A stretch of 30,440 nt of DNA from CAYMTN01 sp964393335 (lineage in GTDB: Bacteria; Chloroflexota; Anaerolineae; Aggregatilineales; Aggregatilineaceae), in contig CAYMTN010000042.1 of NCBI GenBank assembly GCA_964393335.1, positions 1 to 30,440 on the forward strand, read 5' to 3'. The notes under the pieces are model-generated. The model was not told the DNA's origin. It was given only the letters and a program-made list of their open reading frames with translations, and did no database searches. The position numbers were made by a program, and so were the translations under genes. Every line of letters starts with the position of its first letter. The stretch's first letter is position 1. Positions 21,236 through 29,362 of the stretch are shown here, in pieces.

Positions 21236-21339
21236 GATCACACATCCTATCTTGTCAGCCGCCGTCTCCGCCCCATTCCCAATCGCGCGATGGGCGCATT
21301 GCCACGAGCGCGGTAGAATGGTCTTCGACCCAGACGGCA

Positions 21340-21368
21340 AGTCTACCACCTGCCGTAGACGTGATCAA
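21340..21368 (-). promoter_or_regulatory. Possible promoter for the binding protein-permease operon
   Basis: TTGATC (21368-21363) and TAGACT (21345-21340) are 17 bases apart on the minus strand. The -10 has an upstream TGG. Each hexamer matches the consensus at four of six positions. The leader would be about 100 bases. Confidence 0.3.
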
Positions 21369-21385
21369 TAGAGGAGCGCCGCCTT

Positions 21386-22291
21386 TTGTCGTTTGAACCC
21401 ATCCTGCTGGCACCTGAAGAAGAGATTCAGGAGGTCTATCCCTACCGGCGCGTCTGGCGCACAAGCTGGCTGGAAGTTACGCTGCTGCTGGTCGCCGTAC
21501 TGGTGATCGTGCTGCTGACCGACCTGTTCGACCTGCTGCCGGGTGACCTGCGCGATCCCCTGCCGAAGCTGGCTTTCGCCCTGCTGCCGCTGGCCGCGTG
21601 GCTGGTGATCTCGTACCGGTCCGAACACCGCGCCTTGCTGCCGCGCCGGGGCTTGATCGGCGTGTTGATCCTGGGCGCGCTGGTCGCCAACGGGATCGCG
21701 ATGCCGCTCGAAGAACGCGTGTTTATCCCCGATCAATGGCTGCCGGGCCAGGGCTTTTTTGGCCGCGTGCTGGGTTATATGGCGACGGTCGGATTCACTG
21801 CCGAGTTTCTGAAATACGCCGTGATGCGTTACACCATCTGGCCGGATCGCTTCCGCCAGCGCCTCGACGGGGTCGCCTACGCGCTCGCGGTATCGGTCGG
21901 GTTTGCGACCGTGCTCAACGTGCGGTTCGCCCTGTACACCGATGCGACGCTGTCGGCTACCGCGCTGCGCGTGGCCAGTCTCACGTTCTCCCAGCTTGCC
22001 GTTGGCCTGATCATGGGCTTTTTTCTGGCGGAACTGGTCATCGGGCGCGTGCCGGTTTTCTGGCTGCCCGCCGGGTTGGGCCTGGCCTCGTTCTTGAGCG
22101 GCGTGTACTACGGCTTTCGCGGCATTGCGATCGTGAGCGGTCTGAGCACGACCGGGGCCGCCAGCGCGCCGGTTCGCGGGCTGATTCTGGCCTTCGGGCT
22201 GGTCGCGCTGCTGTTCGCCAGCATGGCGTTCATCATTAACAGCGCCGATACGCGCATGGAGGCCGCGCAGGGCCGCCGGGATACGTTATGA
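21386..22291 (+). CDS. PrsW-like polytopic membrane protein
   Basis: The protein is 301 residues from a TTG start (21386), nine bases after GAGGAG. It has about seven to eight membrane segments. The central part resembles the PrsW/CAAX-type intramembrane metalloprotease group: AEFLKYAVMRY (E140, K143) stands for the EExxK motif and RLDGVAYALAVSVGFA (D161) for the DGxxYGxAxGFA motif. The following EN pair of the family is LN here (178-179), so one conserved Glu is absent. PrsW cleaves an anti-sigma factor in Bacillus; that role cannot be transferred here. It overlaps the next gene by four bases and starts the envelope locus. Confidence 0.75.
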   Translation: MSFEPILLAPEEEIQEVYPYRRVWRTSWLEVTLLLVAVLVIVLLTDLFDLLPGDLRDPLPKLAFALLPLAAWLVISYRSEHRALLPRRGLIGVLILGALVANGIAMPLEERVFIPDQWLPGQGFFGRVLGYMATVGFTAEFLKYAVMRYTIWPDRFRQRLDGVAYALAVSVGFATVLNVRFALYTDATLSATALRVASLTFSQLAVGLIMGFFLAELVIGRVPVFWLPAGLGLASFLSGVYYGFRGIAIVSGLSTTGAASAPVRGLILAFGLVALLFASMAFIINSADTRMEAAQGRRDTL

Positions 22292-22890
22292 GCGACATCG
22301 TCGAAACCTACGAACCCACCGGGCTTAATTTCAACCAGCGCTGGAACACCTATCTCGCGCTCGTGCTGGCGGCGGGCGTGCTGTTTTTGGGCATCACGCT
22401 GCGCAACGGCGCACTGAGCGCCACCCAACCGTTTGAAAACCTGGAAGCCGGCGTCCGCGCGCAGCTTCCGGCGGGCTGGTTGTTGGACACGCAATCCGGC
22501 GACGTCGTCTTCCGCGCCGAAGACCCCGACGCGCTGCCCTTCAAGACGACGCTGGAAGTATCGGTGATCGCCGTCGGGCCGGACGCCATGCCGAATACCG
22601 TGCTGGACATCCTGAAGCTGACGCGCGCGCCGCGTTTGTCAAACTACCGTGAGCTTTCGCGCACGCCCACGACGCTGCGTGATGATCCCGCCATGCGCAT
22701 GACCTACGCCTACACGCAGGACGAGCGCGATCCCTTCCAGGCCAGCGTGCCGCTGGTCGTGCAGGGCGTGGACCTGGTCGTCCTGCGCCGGGGCCAGGCT
22801 GTGATCATCACCTACCGCGAGGAACGCACCGCGTTTGACAGCAACCTGTATCGCTTTGAAGACCTGCTACAGACGGTGGAGATTTTTTAG
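22288..22890 (+). CDS. Membrane-anchored protein of unknown function (PsbP-like?)
   Basis: The protein is 200 residues with a short cytoplasmic tail, one hydrophobic segment at about 21-39 (TYLALVLAAGVLFLGITL) and an extracytoplasmic domain. Text such as FENLEAGVRAQLPAGWLLD and a final ETV-like strand are reminiscent of PsbP/PsbP-like folds, which I regard as a weak guess. It starts within the end of the PrsW-like gene (ATGA) and its stop is directly followed by the ATG of the protease gene. The three genes are therefore an operon with coupled translation. Confidence 0.8.
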   Translation: MSDIVETYEPTGLNFNQRWNTYLALVLAAGVLFLGITLRNGALSATQPFENLEAGVRAQLPAGWLLDTQSGDVVFRAEDPDALPFKTTLEVSVIAVGPDAMPNTVLDILKLTRAPRLSNYRELSRTPTTLRDDPAMRMTYAYTQDERDPFQASVPLVVQGVDLVVLRRGQAVIITYREERTAFDSNLYRFEDLLQTVEIF

Positions 22891-25206
22891 ATGGCTCATA
22901 CGCAATCGCGCTGGTTCAGGCTGCTGCTGGCTGCCGGTTTGATCAGCCTGCTGATCGGGCTGGGGATCCCGTTCATCCCGCTGCAACAGGGGCAGGCCCA
23001 GGGCGGCCCCGCGACGCCGACGCCTACCGCCACCCCGCCCCCACCCGCATTGATCGAGCTGAACGAGGACGTGATCAAACACGCGACTGTGTTTATCATG
23101 CAGTCGTACCAGAGCCGCAACCAGCCGGTGATCTCGTGCGTCGGATCGGGCACGCTGGTCAGCGCGGACGGCCTGATCCTGACCAACGCGCATGTCGCGC
23201 TGCCCAGCGAAACCTGCCGCGCCGACCAGCTCGTGATCGCGGTCACGGTGCGCCTCGACGAACCACCCATCCCGACTTACACCGCCGAAATTGTCGATTC
23301 CAGCCGGGGCCTCGACCTAGCGATCTTGCGCATCAACGGTTACCTGGACGGGCGCATCGTCGAGCCGGGTAGCTTACAGCTTCCTTTTGTCGAGTTGGGC
23401 GATTCGCTGAGCGTCGGCCTGGACGCGACGATCTCCGTCGTCGGTTATCCGAATTTCGGCAACGACCCGGTCACCATCACGCGCGGCACGGTCAGCGGCT
23501 TCACCGCCGAAGCCCGCGCCGGTGATCGCGCGTGGATCCGCACCAAAGCCACCATCCCCGGCACGATCAGCGGCGGCGGCGCGTATGATCGCGACGGCAA
23601 GCTGATCGGCATTCCGACCATCGCCCCGGCGCGCGCGGGCGGCACCCTGGTTGACTGCCGTGTGCTGCAAGACTCCAACGGCGACGGGCGCGCCGACAGC
23701 AACGATCAATGCGTGCCGGTCGGTGGATTCATCAGCGCGCTGCGCCCGTCGCGGCTGGCGCGCGGGCTGGTACGCGCCGCGACACTCGGCATCCGCCAGG
23801 GTGAGTCCCTGGCGCAGACGACGCCGCAGGCCCCGCAGGGGTCGCCAACCTTCAGCCGCCTGTTTTTCGCCACGGGCATCAACGAGGCGGGTGTGCCGAG
23901 CACCGTCGTCGGCAGCGTGCCCAGCGCGACCAGCAGCCTCTACCTCTTTTTTGACTACGACAACATGCTGGACGGCATGGTCTACGAGCTGCGCGTAACG
24001 GTTGATGACGTACCCAACGCCACCTACAGCCTGCCGGCGATCACGTGGAGCGGCGGCCCGCGCGGGACGTGGTACATCGGCAGCACCGGCACGCCCTGGG
24101 AAAACGGCTCGTACAACTTCCGCCTGTTCATCGAGGGACGGGAAGCCGCCAGCCAGAGCATCGTCATCGGGCGCGGCCCGCAGGATGCGCCGCAGTTCTC
24201 CGACATCGTATTTGGCCTGCTGGACGCCGGCGGAAACCTGGTCGGCACGAACTACGTGCTGCCCGAAGGCAGCGCGATCCAGGCGCGCTTCAATTACCGC
24301 AACATGACGCCCGGCATCCCCTGGAGTTACATCTGGTATTACGAAGGGCAAGAGGTGCTGCGCGACACGCTCACCTGGGAAAGTGACGTCCAGGGCACCT
24401 GGATCATGGCCGCCTCGGCGGAATTCCTGCCCGGCCAGTACCGCCTGGAGCTGTACCTGCAGAACTCGCTCAGCGCCACCGCCGACTTTGTGGTCGCGGG
24501 CGGCGCGCAGGGCAATGAATCCATCGTGTTCAGCGATTTCCGGTTCACCACCGAGCAGCGCGGCGGCGAACCGACCGGAGCTATCCGCGCCGATTTTCCC
24601 GCCGGGATCGAGCAGCTTTATGTGTTCTTCAACTGGCGGCTGCTGCAAGCCGGCACGCTGTGGACGCGCCGCTGGACGGTGGACGGCGACGTGTTATTCG
24701 AGGTCACCGAACCCTGGCAGGCACCCACCGACGGCGAAAACTTTTTCGTCAGCCTGGACAGCCTGGATGTGTTGCCAGATGGCACATATGGCCTTGAGAT
24801 CACGCTGGCCAATGTCCGGCGCGCGAACGTCACGGTCAAGGTCGGCCTGGGACAGCTTCCCGTCGGCGCATTTGCGAGCGCGGCAGGCGTGCAGATGACC
24901 GGGCGCATCACCGACGCCGAAACGGGCGAAGGCATTCCGGGCGCGATGTTTATCGTGCTAAAATCCGAGTACAGCGCCGAGGACTTCGTGTGGAACCAAT
25001 CGCAAGTGCTCGGCCTGTCGCTGGCCGACAGCGAGGGCCGTTTTCGCATCCCGGAACTGCTGCCGCGCGGCACCGCCGACGAACCGCTGCTGTACAGCGT
25101 GCTGGTCCGCGCTGAAGGTTATCTGCCGGTCAGCGCGGATGGCATTATCGTCATCGAAAACACCGGAAGCCCGGTCGAGATCAACGTCAAGCTCAGCCGG
25201 AACTAA
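22891..25206 (+). CDS. Secreted trypsin-like serine protease with C-terminal sandwich domains
   Basis: The protein is 771 residues with a signal peptide (1-37), then a Pro/Thr linker. A chymotrypsin-fold domain of the HtrA/S1C type covers about 55-290: catalytic H101 (LTNAHV), D142 (GLDLAIL) and S227 in PGTISGGGAYD, where the family usually has GNSGGP. An aspartate-rich loop DSNGDGRADSND (261-272) resembles a calcium-binding EF-hand or dockerin loop and is flanked by C256 and C274. Residues 300-650 contain about three similar beta-sandwich repeats, each with a YxFFDY- or YVFFNW-like strand and a TW..xxxGTW phrase. Residues 660-771 form a carboxypeptidase-regulatory-like domain (GRITDAETGEGIPGAMFIV). 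No PDZ domain was seen. It is probably an extracellular quality-control or processing protease. Confidence 0.9.
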   Translation: MAHTQSRWFRLLLAAGLISLLIGLGIPFIPLQQGQAQGGPATPTPTATPPPPALIELNEDVIKHATVFIMQSYQSRNQPVISCVGSGTLVSADGLILTNAHVALPSETCRADQLVIAVTVRLDEPPIPTYTAEIVDSSRGLDLAILRINGYLDGRIVEPGSLQLPFVELGDSLSVGLDATISVVGYPNFGNDPVTITRGTVSGFTAEARAGDRAWIRTKATIPGTISGGGAYDRDGKLIGIPTIAPARAGGTLVDCRVLQDSNGDGRADSNDQCVPVGGFISALRPSRLARGLVRAATLGIRQGESLAQTTPQAPQGSPTFSRLFFATGINEAGVPSTVVGSVPSATSSLYLFFDYDNMLDGMVYELRVTVDDVPNATYSLPAITWSGGPRGTWYIGSTGTPWENGSYNFRLFIEGREAASQSIVIGRGPQDAPQFSDIVFGLLDAGGNLVGTNYVLPEGSAIQARFNYRNMTPGIPWSYIWYYEGQEVLRDTLTWESDVQGTWIMAASAEFLPGQYRLELYLQNSLSATADFVVAGGAQGNESIVFSDFRFTTEQRGGEPTGAIRADFPAGIEQLYVFFNWRLLQAGTLWTRRWTVDGDVLFEVTEPWQAPTDGENFFVSLDSLDVLPDGTYGLEITLANVRRANVTVKVGLGQLPVGAFASAAGVQMTGRITDAETGEGIPGAMFIVLKSEYSAEDFVWNQSQVLGLSLADSEGRFRIPELLPRGTADEPLLYSVLVRAEGYLPVSADGIIVIENTGSPVEINVKLSRN

Positions 25207-25210
25207 GCAT

Positions 25211-25271
25211 CTATCCGCAAAGTGCTCTTGTAGGGGCGCTGCTTGCCGCGCCCGGTATGATCCGCGGATAG
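25211..25271. repeat. Dispersed palindromic repeat, copy A
   Basis: The ends CTATCCGC (25211-25218) and GCGGATAG (25264-25271) form a perfect eight-base inverted pair. The interior 25230-25253 is identical over 24 bases to 5095-5118, and the whole aligns with copy B at 15498-15574. It lies in the 149-base gap between the protease and GH3-like genes. Confidence 0.65.
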
Positions 25272-25298
25272 GTTGCCAGGCAACCGGGCACTGCCCGG
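25271..25298. other. Two overlapping short hairpins
   Basis: GGTTGC-CAG-GCAACC (25271-25285) and CCGGGC-ACT-GCCCGG (25284-25298) share two bases, so the two stems cannot form fully at once. There is no T tract, so it is not a plain terminator. It directly abuts repeat copy A and may be part of a longer element. Confidence 0.4.
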
Positions 25299-25355
25299 CA
25301 CAGCGGACGGTGTGAATTCGCCCTGTTTGTCGCATAAGCTGTTGGCTCAAATACC

Positions 25356-28244
25356 ATGCGTATCCTGCTGCCCATTTTGTTGATCGTCTCGGTCGCACTG
25401 GCTGTTCTGCCCGCCCGGCCTGCCGCAGTGGCATCCGGCGATCCCGATGCACAGATTCAGGCGATCATCGACACGCTGACACCTGAAGAGCGAGTCGGCC
25501 AACTGATGTTGGTCACGTTTGAGGGCAGTAACCTGGGGCCGGATACCGCGATCGCCGATCTGGTCCGCGAGTACAACATCGGCGGCGTCGTGCTGCTGGC
25601 CGGAAACGACAACATCAACGGGCAGGTCAACACGCCGCGCCTGGTACAATCGCTGACGACCGAACTCCAGCAGCTCGCCTATGACAGCGCCCAGGTAACC
25701 GTCCTGCCGGACGCTGCCACCCCCGCCGCCCTCCTGCGCCGGGCCGAACCCCGCGCATTCATCCCGCTGTTCATTGCGACCGAACACCCCGGCAACGGCC
25801 AACCCAGCACGCAGATCGCGCTCGGCACCACGCCGCTGCCAAGTTTCATGGCGCTCGGCGCAACGTGGAATCCGGCCTATGTCGAGCAGGTCGGGCAGAT
25901 CGCGGGCACCGAGTTGAGCGCGATGGGCGTGAACATGCTGCTCGGCCCGGCGCTGGATGTCGCGCAGCAGCCCCAGGCCGAACGCACGCTTGATCTGGGC
26001 GTAGACACCTTCGGCGGCGAACCGTACTGGGTCGGCAAAATGGGGCAGGCTTACGTCACGGGCGTGCACGAGGGCAGCGCCGGGCACATCGCCGTGATCG
26101 CGCAGCACTTCCCTGGCCTGGGGCTGGCCGATACGCAGCCCGATCAGGAAATCCCGGTCGTGCCGCGTTCGGTGCAGGCGCTGCGCCAGTTTGATCTGGT
26201 GCCCTACCACGCCGTCACGGGCGGTGCAGAAGACCCGCTCGCCCGCGCGGACGGGATGCAGTGCGCCAATCTGCGCTACCAGGGCGAGACGATCCGCTCG
26301 ATCACGCGCCCGGTGTGTGTCGATGAACAGGCCGCCGATCAACTGCTCTCGCTGGACTACTTCCGCTCGTGGCGTGACGACGGCATCCTGATCAGCAGCC
26401 CGCTGGGCACGCGTGCCATCCGCCGCTACTACGACGTTTCGCCCTTCCCGCACCGGCAGGTCGCCCGCGAGGCCTTCCTGGCGGGAAATGACCTGCTCTA
26501 CCTGGCGGATTTCGGCGCGCAGCCCGGCGACAACCAGTTGGATAACGTGGTGGACGTCATCCGGTTTTTCGCCGAGCGGTACGAAGTCGATCCCGTGTTC
26601 CGCGCGCAGGTCGATGAGTCGCTGGCGCGGATTCTGCGCCTCAAGCTGCGGCTGTATGACGGCGATTTCGCGCTGGACCATGTCCTGACGCCGGTCAATG
26701 ACATCGACCGCGTGGGCAGTGACATGGCGCAGCTTTATGCCATCGCGGAACACAGCGTCACACTGCTGGCCCCGCGCCGCGAAAGCCTGCCGCCGCCGCC
26801 CGCGCGTAATGAAAACATCGTGATCTTCACCGACGTGCGGCTGGTCCAGCAGTGTTCGTACTGCGCCACCTACCCGCTGGTATCGGTCAACGCGCTGGAA
26901 GTGGCGATTGAGCGCCGCTACGGGCCTTACGCCGACGCGCAAATTCGCCCCGAACAGGTTGTCAGCTTCTCGTTTGGCCAGCTTCAATCCTACCTGCAAG
27001 GTGACGTGGCCGGGCTGACCTCGGACTCAAGCCTGCTGAAGACGAACCAGCGTCTCGGCGAAGTGCTGCGTGATGTCGATTGGATCGTCTTCGTCATGCT
27101 GGACGTATCACCGACCGTCGAGACATCGAACATCGTGCGTCACCTGCTCGAAACCGAATCCAACATCGTGGATCGCGCTCGCGTGGTCATCATTGCGCTG
27201 GGTGCCCCAACCTACCTGTCCTCCACCGAAATCAGCAAATTCGCGGCGTACTACGGCCTGTTCAGCAGCATCCCGCCCTACATTGACGCGGCGGCCCGCG
27301 CGCTGTTTCAGGAGATCAATTTTCCTGGCGCGCTGCCGCTCAGCATCCCGGCAGTCGGTTATGATATTTTTGAGCGCACCGCCCCCAATCCGTCACAGAC
27401 GATCCAACTCGAAGCGGAGTCGCTGGCCGGTGCGCCGCTCAAACCATCCGTGACCGGGTCCGATATTCTCACCATGCAGACCGGCGAGCAGCTCGTCCTG
27501 CGGACGCGGCCCATCCTCGACCGCAACGGGCACACCGTCCCGAACGGCACCCCGGTTGAGTTCATCCTGACGTTTGTCACCGATAACCTGCAAACACGCC
27601 AGAACGGCATCACGGCAGACGGCATCGCGCGCACGACCTTCCGCCCGACCCGCCCCGGACGGGTGCAGATCACCGCCACCAGCATGAACACGACCCGGTC
27701 GGCCACGTTTCAGATCAACGTGATGAACAGCGAATCCGCCGCCGGGGGCGCGTCCGTGTTGGATGGCACGCCGGCAGAAGGCCCGGTCGCCGCCCGGCTC
27801 GATCAAACGCCCACCGCGACGTCCGTTGCCGGAGCAGGATTGGCCAGCGCGGGCCAGCCCGAAGCGCCAACCGGCGGCCTCGAACCGGCTGGGAACAACC
27901 CGCTACCCGGTGCGGGATCAAAGACGGCCCTGGTCCGCACGCGCCGCCGCCTCACATCCGGCGATCTGGCGTTGGCCCTGGTCGTGTTGAGCGTGGTCAG
28001 TTTCGTGGCCTATTATGCGGGGCGAACCATTACACTCACGCGCAACGGGGGAATCCGGGTCGTGCTCGGCAGCGTGGCGGCGGGCCTGACGGGGTATATC
28101 TATTACGGCGTGGCTGGCCCCGGCATGCACGGGCTGTACGACCGGCTCGGCACGTTCGCCCCGCTGGTGATCACGGCGGGATCAGGGCTGCTCGGCCTGG
28201 CCTATACCTGGTGGCTGCTGCGCCGCGACCGCCAGCTCGGCTAG
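25356..28244 (+). CDS. Membrane-anchored GH3-like protein, probably catalytically inactive
   Basis: The protein is 962 residues with a signal peptide (1-27). Residues 30-360 follow the NagZ-type GH3 barrel: LTPEERVGQLMLVTFEG, GGVVLLAGN, ALGATWNP and AMGVNMLLGPALDV. The NagZ KHFPGHG..DSH loop reads AQHFPGLGLADTQPDQE (249-265), losing the acid/base His, and the nucleophile strand GVIFSDD reads GILISSPLG (343-351), with Ser at the Asp position. Residues 370-690 fit the second GH3 domain (ALGAPTYLSS). Residues about 700-790 resemble an Ig-like Big domain. A Pro/Ala-rich linker is followed by three hydrophobic segments (about 865-955). The likely role is a cell-wall-glycan-binding or sensing protein rather than a hydrolase; this is an inference. 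Confidence 0.85.
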   Translation: MRILLPILLIVSVALAVLPARPAAVASGDPDAQIQAIIDTLTPEERVGQLMLVTFEGSNLGPDTAIADLVREYNIGGVVLLAGNDNINGQVNTPRLVQSLTTELQQLAYDSAQVTVLPDAATPAALLRRAEPRAFIPLFIATEHPGNGQPSTQIALGTTPLPSFMALGATWNPAYVEQVGQIAGTELSAMGVNMLLGPALDVAQQPQAERTLDLGVDTFGGEPYWVGKMGQAYVTGVHEGSAGHIAVIAQHFPGLGLADTQPDQEIPVVPRSVQALRQFDLVPYHAVTGGAEDPLARADGMQCANLRYQGETIRSITRPVCVDEQAADQLLSLDYFRSWRDDGILISSPLGTRAIRRYYDVSPFPHRQVAREAFLAGNDLLYLADFGAQPGDNQLDNVVDVIRFFAERYEVDPVFRAQVDESLARILRLKLRLYDGDFALDHVLTPVNDIDRVGSDMAQLYAIAEHSVTLLAPRRESLPPPPARNENIVIFTDVRLVQQCSYCATYPLVSVNALEVAIERRYGPYADAQIRPEQVVSFSFGQLQSYLQGDVAGLTSDSSLLKTNQRLGEVLRDVDWIVFVMLDVSPTVETSNIVRHLLETESNIVDRARVVIIALGAPTYLSSTEISKFAAYYGLFSSIPPYIDAAARALFQEINFPGALPLSIPAVGYDIFERTAPNPSQTIQLEAESLAGAPLKPSVTGSDILTMQTGEQLVLRTRPILDRNGHTVPNGTPVEFILTFVTDNLQTRQNGITADGIARTTFRPTRPGRVQITATSMNTTRSATFQINVMNSESAAGGASVLDGTPAEGPVAARLDQTPTATSVAGAGLASAGQPEAPTGGLEPAGNNPLPGAGSKTALVRTRRRLTSGDLALALVVLSVVSFVAYYAGRTITLTRNGGIRVVLGSVAAGLTGYIYYGVAGPGMHGLYDRLGTFAPLVITAGSGLLGLAYTWWLLRRDRQLG

Positions 28245-28249
28245 CGCGA

Positions 28250-29269
28250 TCACAACATGGGGGAAAACAGGGTCACGAGTACGGCCACCACCAGCAGCCC
28301 CAGCGCCAGCACCGCCAGCACGACGTTGCCCTGCGCGACGGCCCGGTCATACGACGATTCGAGCGCGCGCAGGTCGGCGCGGCGCAGGTTCGGCGCAAAA
28401 CGACGCGGGGGCAGCGCGCCCCGGCCAAACAGCGCCTCGGTGAACGTCGCCACGTCGGCGGGGCGGTCGTCGGGGTGCATCGACATGGCCCACAACACGG
28501 CGCGGGCCGTCCGGTCGCTGATCGCCGGGTTGATGTCACGCGGATCGCGCAGCGAGCGCGGGTTCAAAAACCGCTGCTTGGCTTCGGTCGGCGGCGTGCT
28601 GGTCAGCAGGTGATACAACGTCGCGCCCAGGGCATACAGGTCGCTGCGCACGTCGGTATGGCCCATGTCGCCGCCATACTGCTCCAGCGGCGTGTACAGC
28701 GCGGTGCCGCGCCCCTGCACGACCGTGATTGTACGGTTCTCGTCGGATGACATTAACTTGACGAGACCGAAATCCACCAGTTTAATTAGTCCGTCAGGTG
28801 TGAGTTTGATGTTGGCAGGTTTGATGTCGCGGTGCAGCACGGGTGGGCTTTGCGCATGCAGATAACGCACGGCGTCGGTGAGCTGTCCGGCCCAGTCGAG
28901 AATCTGGTCCTCGCCGATGAATTCGCCCCGGCGCAGCGCCTGTTCAATCGCTTGCCTCAAATCGTATCCTGGCACAAAATCCATAACCAGGAAGTCGCGG
29001 TCATCGTCGGAGAAAAAATCCGAGACTTTCGGTAGATTCGGGTGATCGAGCCGGGCCAGCGTGCTGGCTTCGCGCTGGAACTGGCGGCGATCTTGTTGGC
29101 GGTCTTCCGGTGTATCATTTGGGTCAGGCTGAACATCCTTGATCGCCGTAAAGCGGCCTTCGAGCCGGAGGTCCGCCGCTTTGTAGATACAACCCATGCC
29201 GCCCTGGCCGATGATTTCGACAATCTTGTACCGGTTGCGCAGCACATCGCCGGGCTTGAGGTGAGGCAT
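28250..29269 (-). CDS. Tail-anchored Ser/Thr protein kinase
   Basis: The protein is 339 residues. The Hanks-type kinase domain covers 14-280: glycine loop GQGGMGCIYKA (21-31), K44 in TAIKD, E67, the catalytic loop HRDIKPANIKL (146-156) and DFG at 166-168. The APE position reads TPLEQYGG (193-200). All residues needed for activity are visible. A short juxtamembrane stretch and one hydrophobic segment (about 316-335) end the protein, leaving no external sensor domain. It lies divergent to an FHA-domain regulator, a likely phospho-partner. The nearest AGGAG is 13 bases from the ATG, a long spacing. Its stop is five bases from the stop of the GH3-like gene. Confidence 0.94.
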   Translation of the reverse strand: MPHLKPGDVLRNRYKIVEIIGQGGMGCIYKAADLRLEGRFTAIKDVQPDPNDTPEDRQQDRRQFQREASTLARLDHPNLPKVSDFFSDDDRDFLVMDFVPGYDLRQAIEQALRRGEFIGEDQILDWAGQLTDAVRYLHAQSPPVLHRDIKPANIKLTPDGLIKLVDFGLVKLMSSDENRTITVVQGRGTALYTPLEQYGGDMGHTDVRSDLYALGATLYHLLTSTPPTEAKQRFLNPRSLRDPRDINPAISDRTARAVLWAMSMHPDDRPADVATFTEALFGRGALPPRRFAPNLRRADLRALESSYDRAVAQGNVVLAVLALGLLVVAVLVTLFSPML

Positions 29270-29284
29270 ACTTATCGTTATACT
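29256..29284 (+). promoter_or_regulatory. Putative promoter for the FHA regulator
   Basis: TTGAGG (29256-29261) and TATACT (29279-29284) are 17 bases apart on the plus strand. The -35 lies inside the first codons of the divergent kinase gene. The leader would be about 72 bases. Confidence 0.45.
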
Positions 29285-29322
29285 CCTATGCAGCTTGTTT
29301 GCCGCCGCCGACTTGTGCGTTC

Positions 29323-29351
29323 ACGATAGCCCGGCGCACATCAATTGTCAA
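29323..29351 (-). promoter_or_regulatory. Putative promoter for the kinase
   Basis: A perfect -35 TTGACA (29351-29346) is 17 bases from TATCGT (29328-29323, four of six) on the minus strand. The -35 overlaps the region just upstream of the FHA gene's start, so the two divergent transcripts would overlap at their 5' ends. Confidence 0.5.
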
Positions 29352-29362
29352 GGAATGAAACC

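Noticed and set aside
23374..26999. Long minus-strand frames (23374-24648 and 25347-26999) opposite the protease and GH3-like genes
   Set aside because: They are shadows without domains, signal sequences or ribosome-binding sites.
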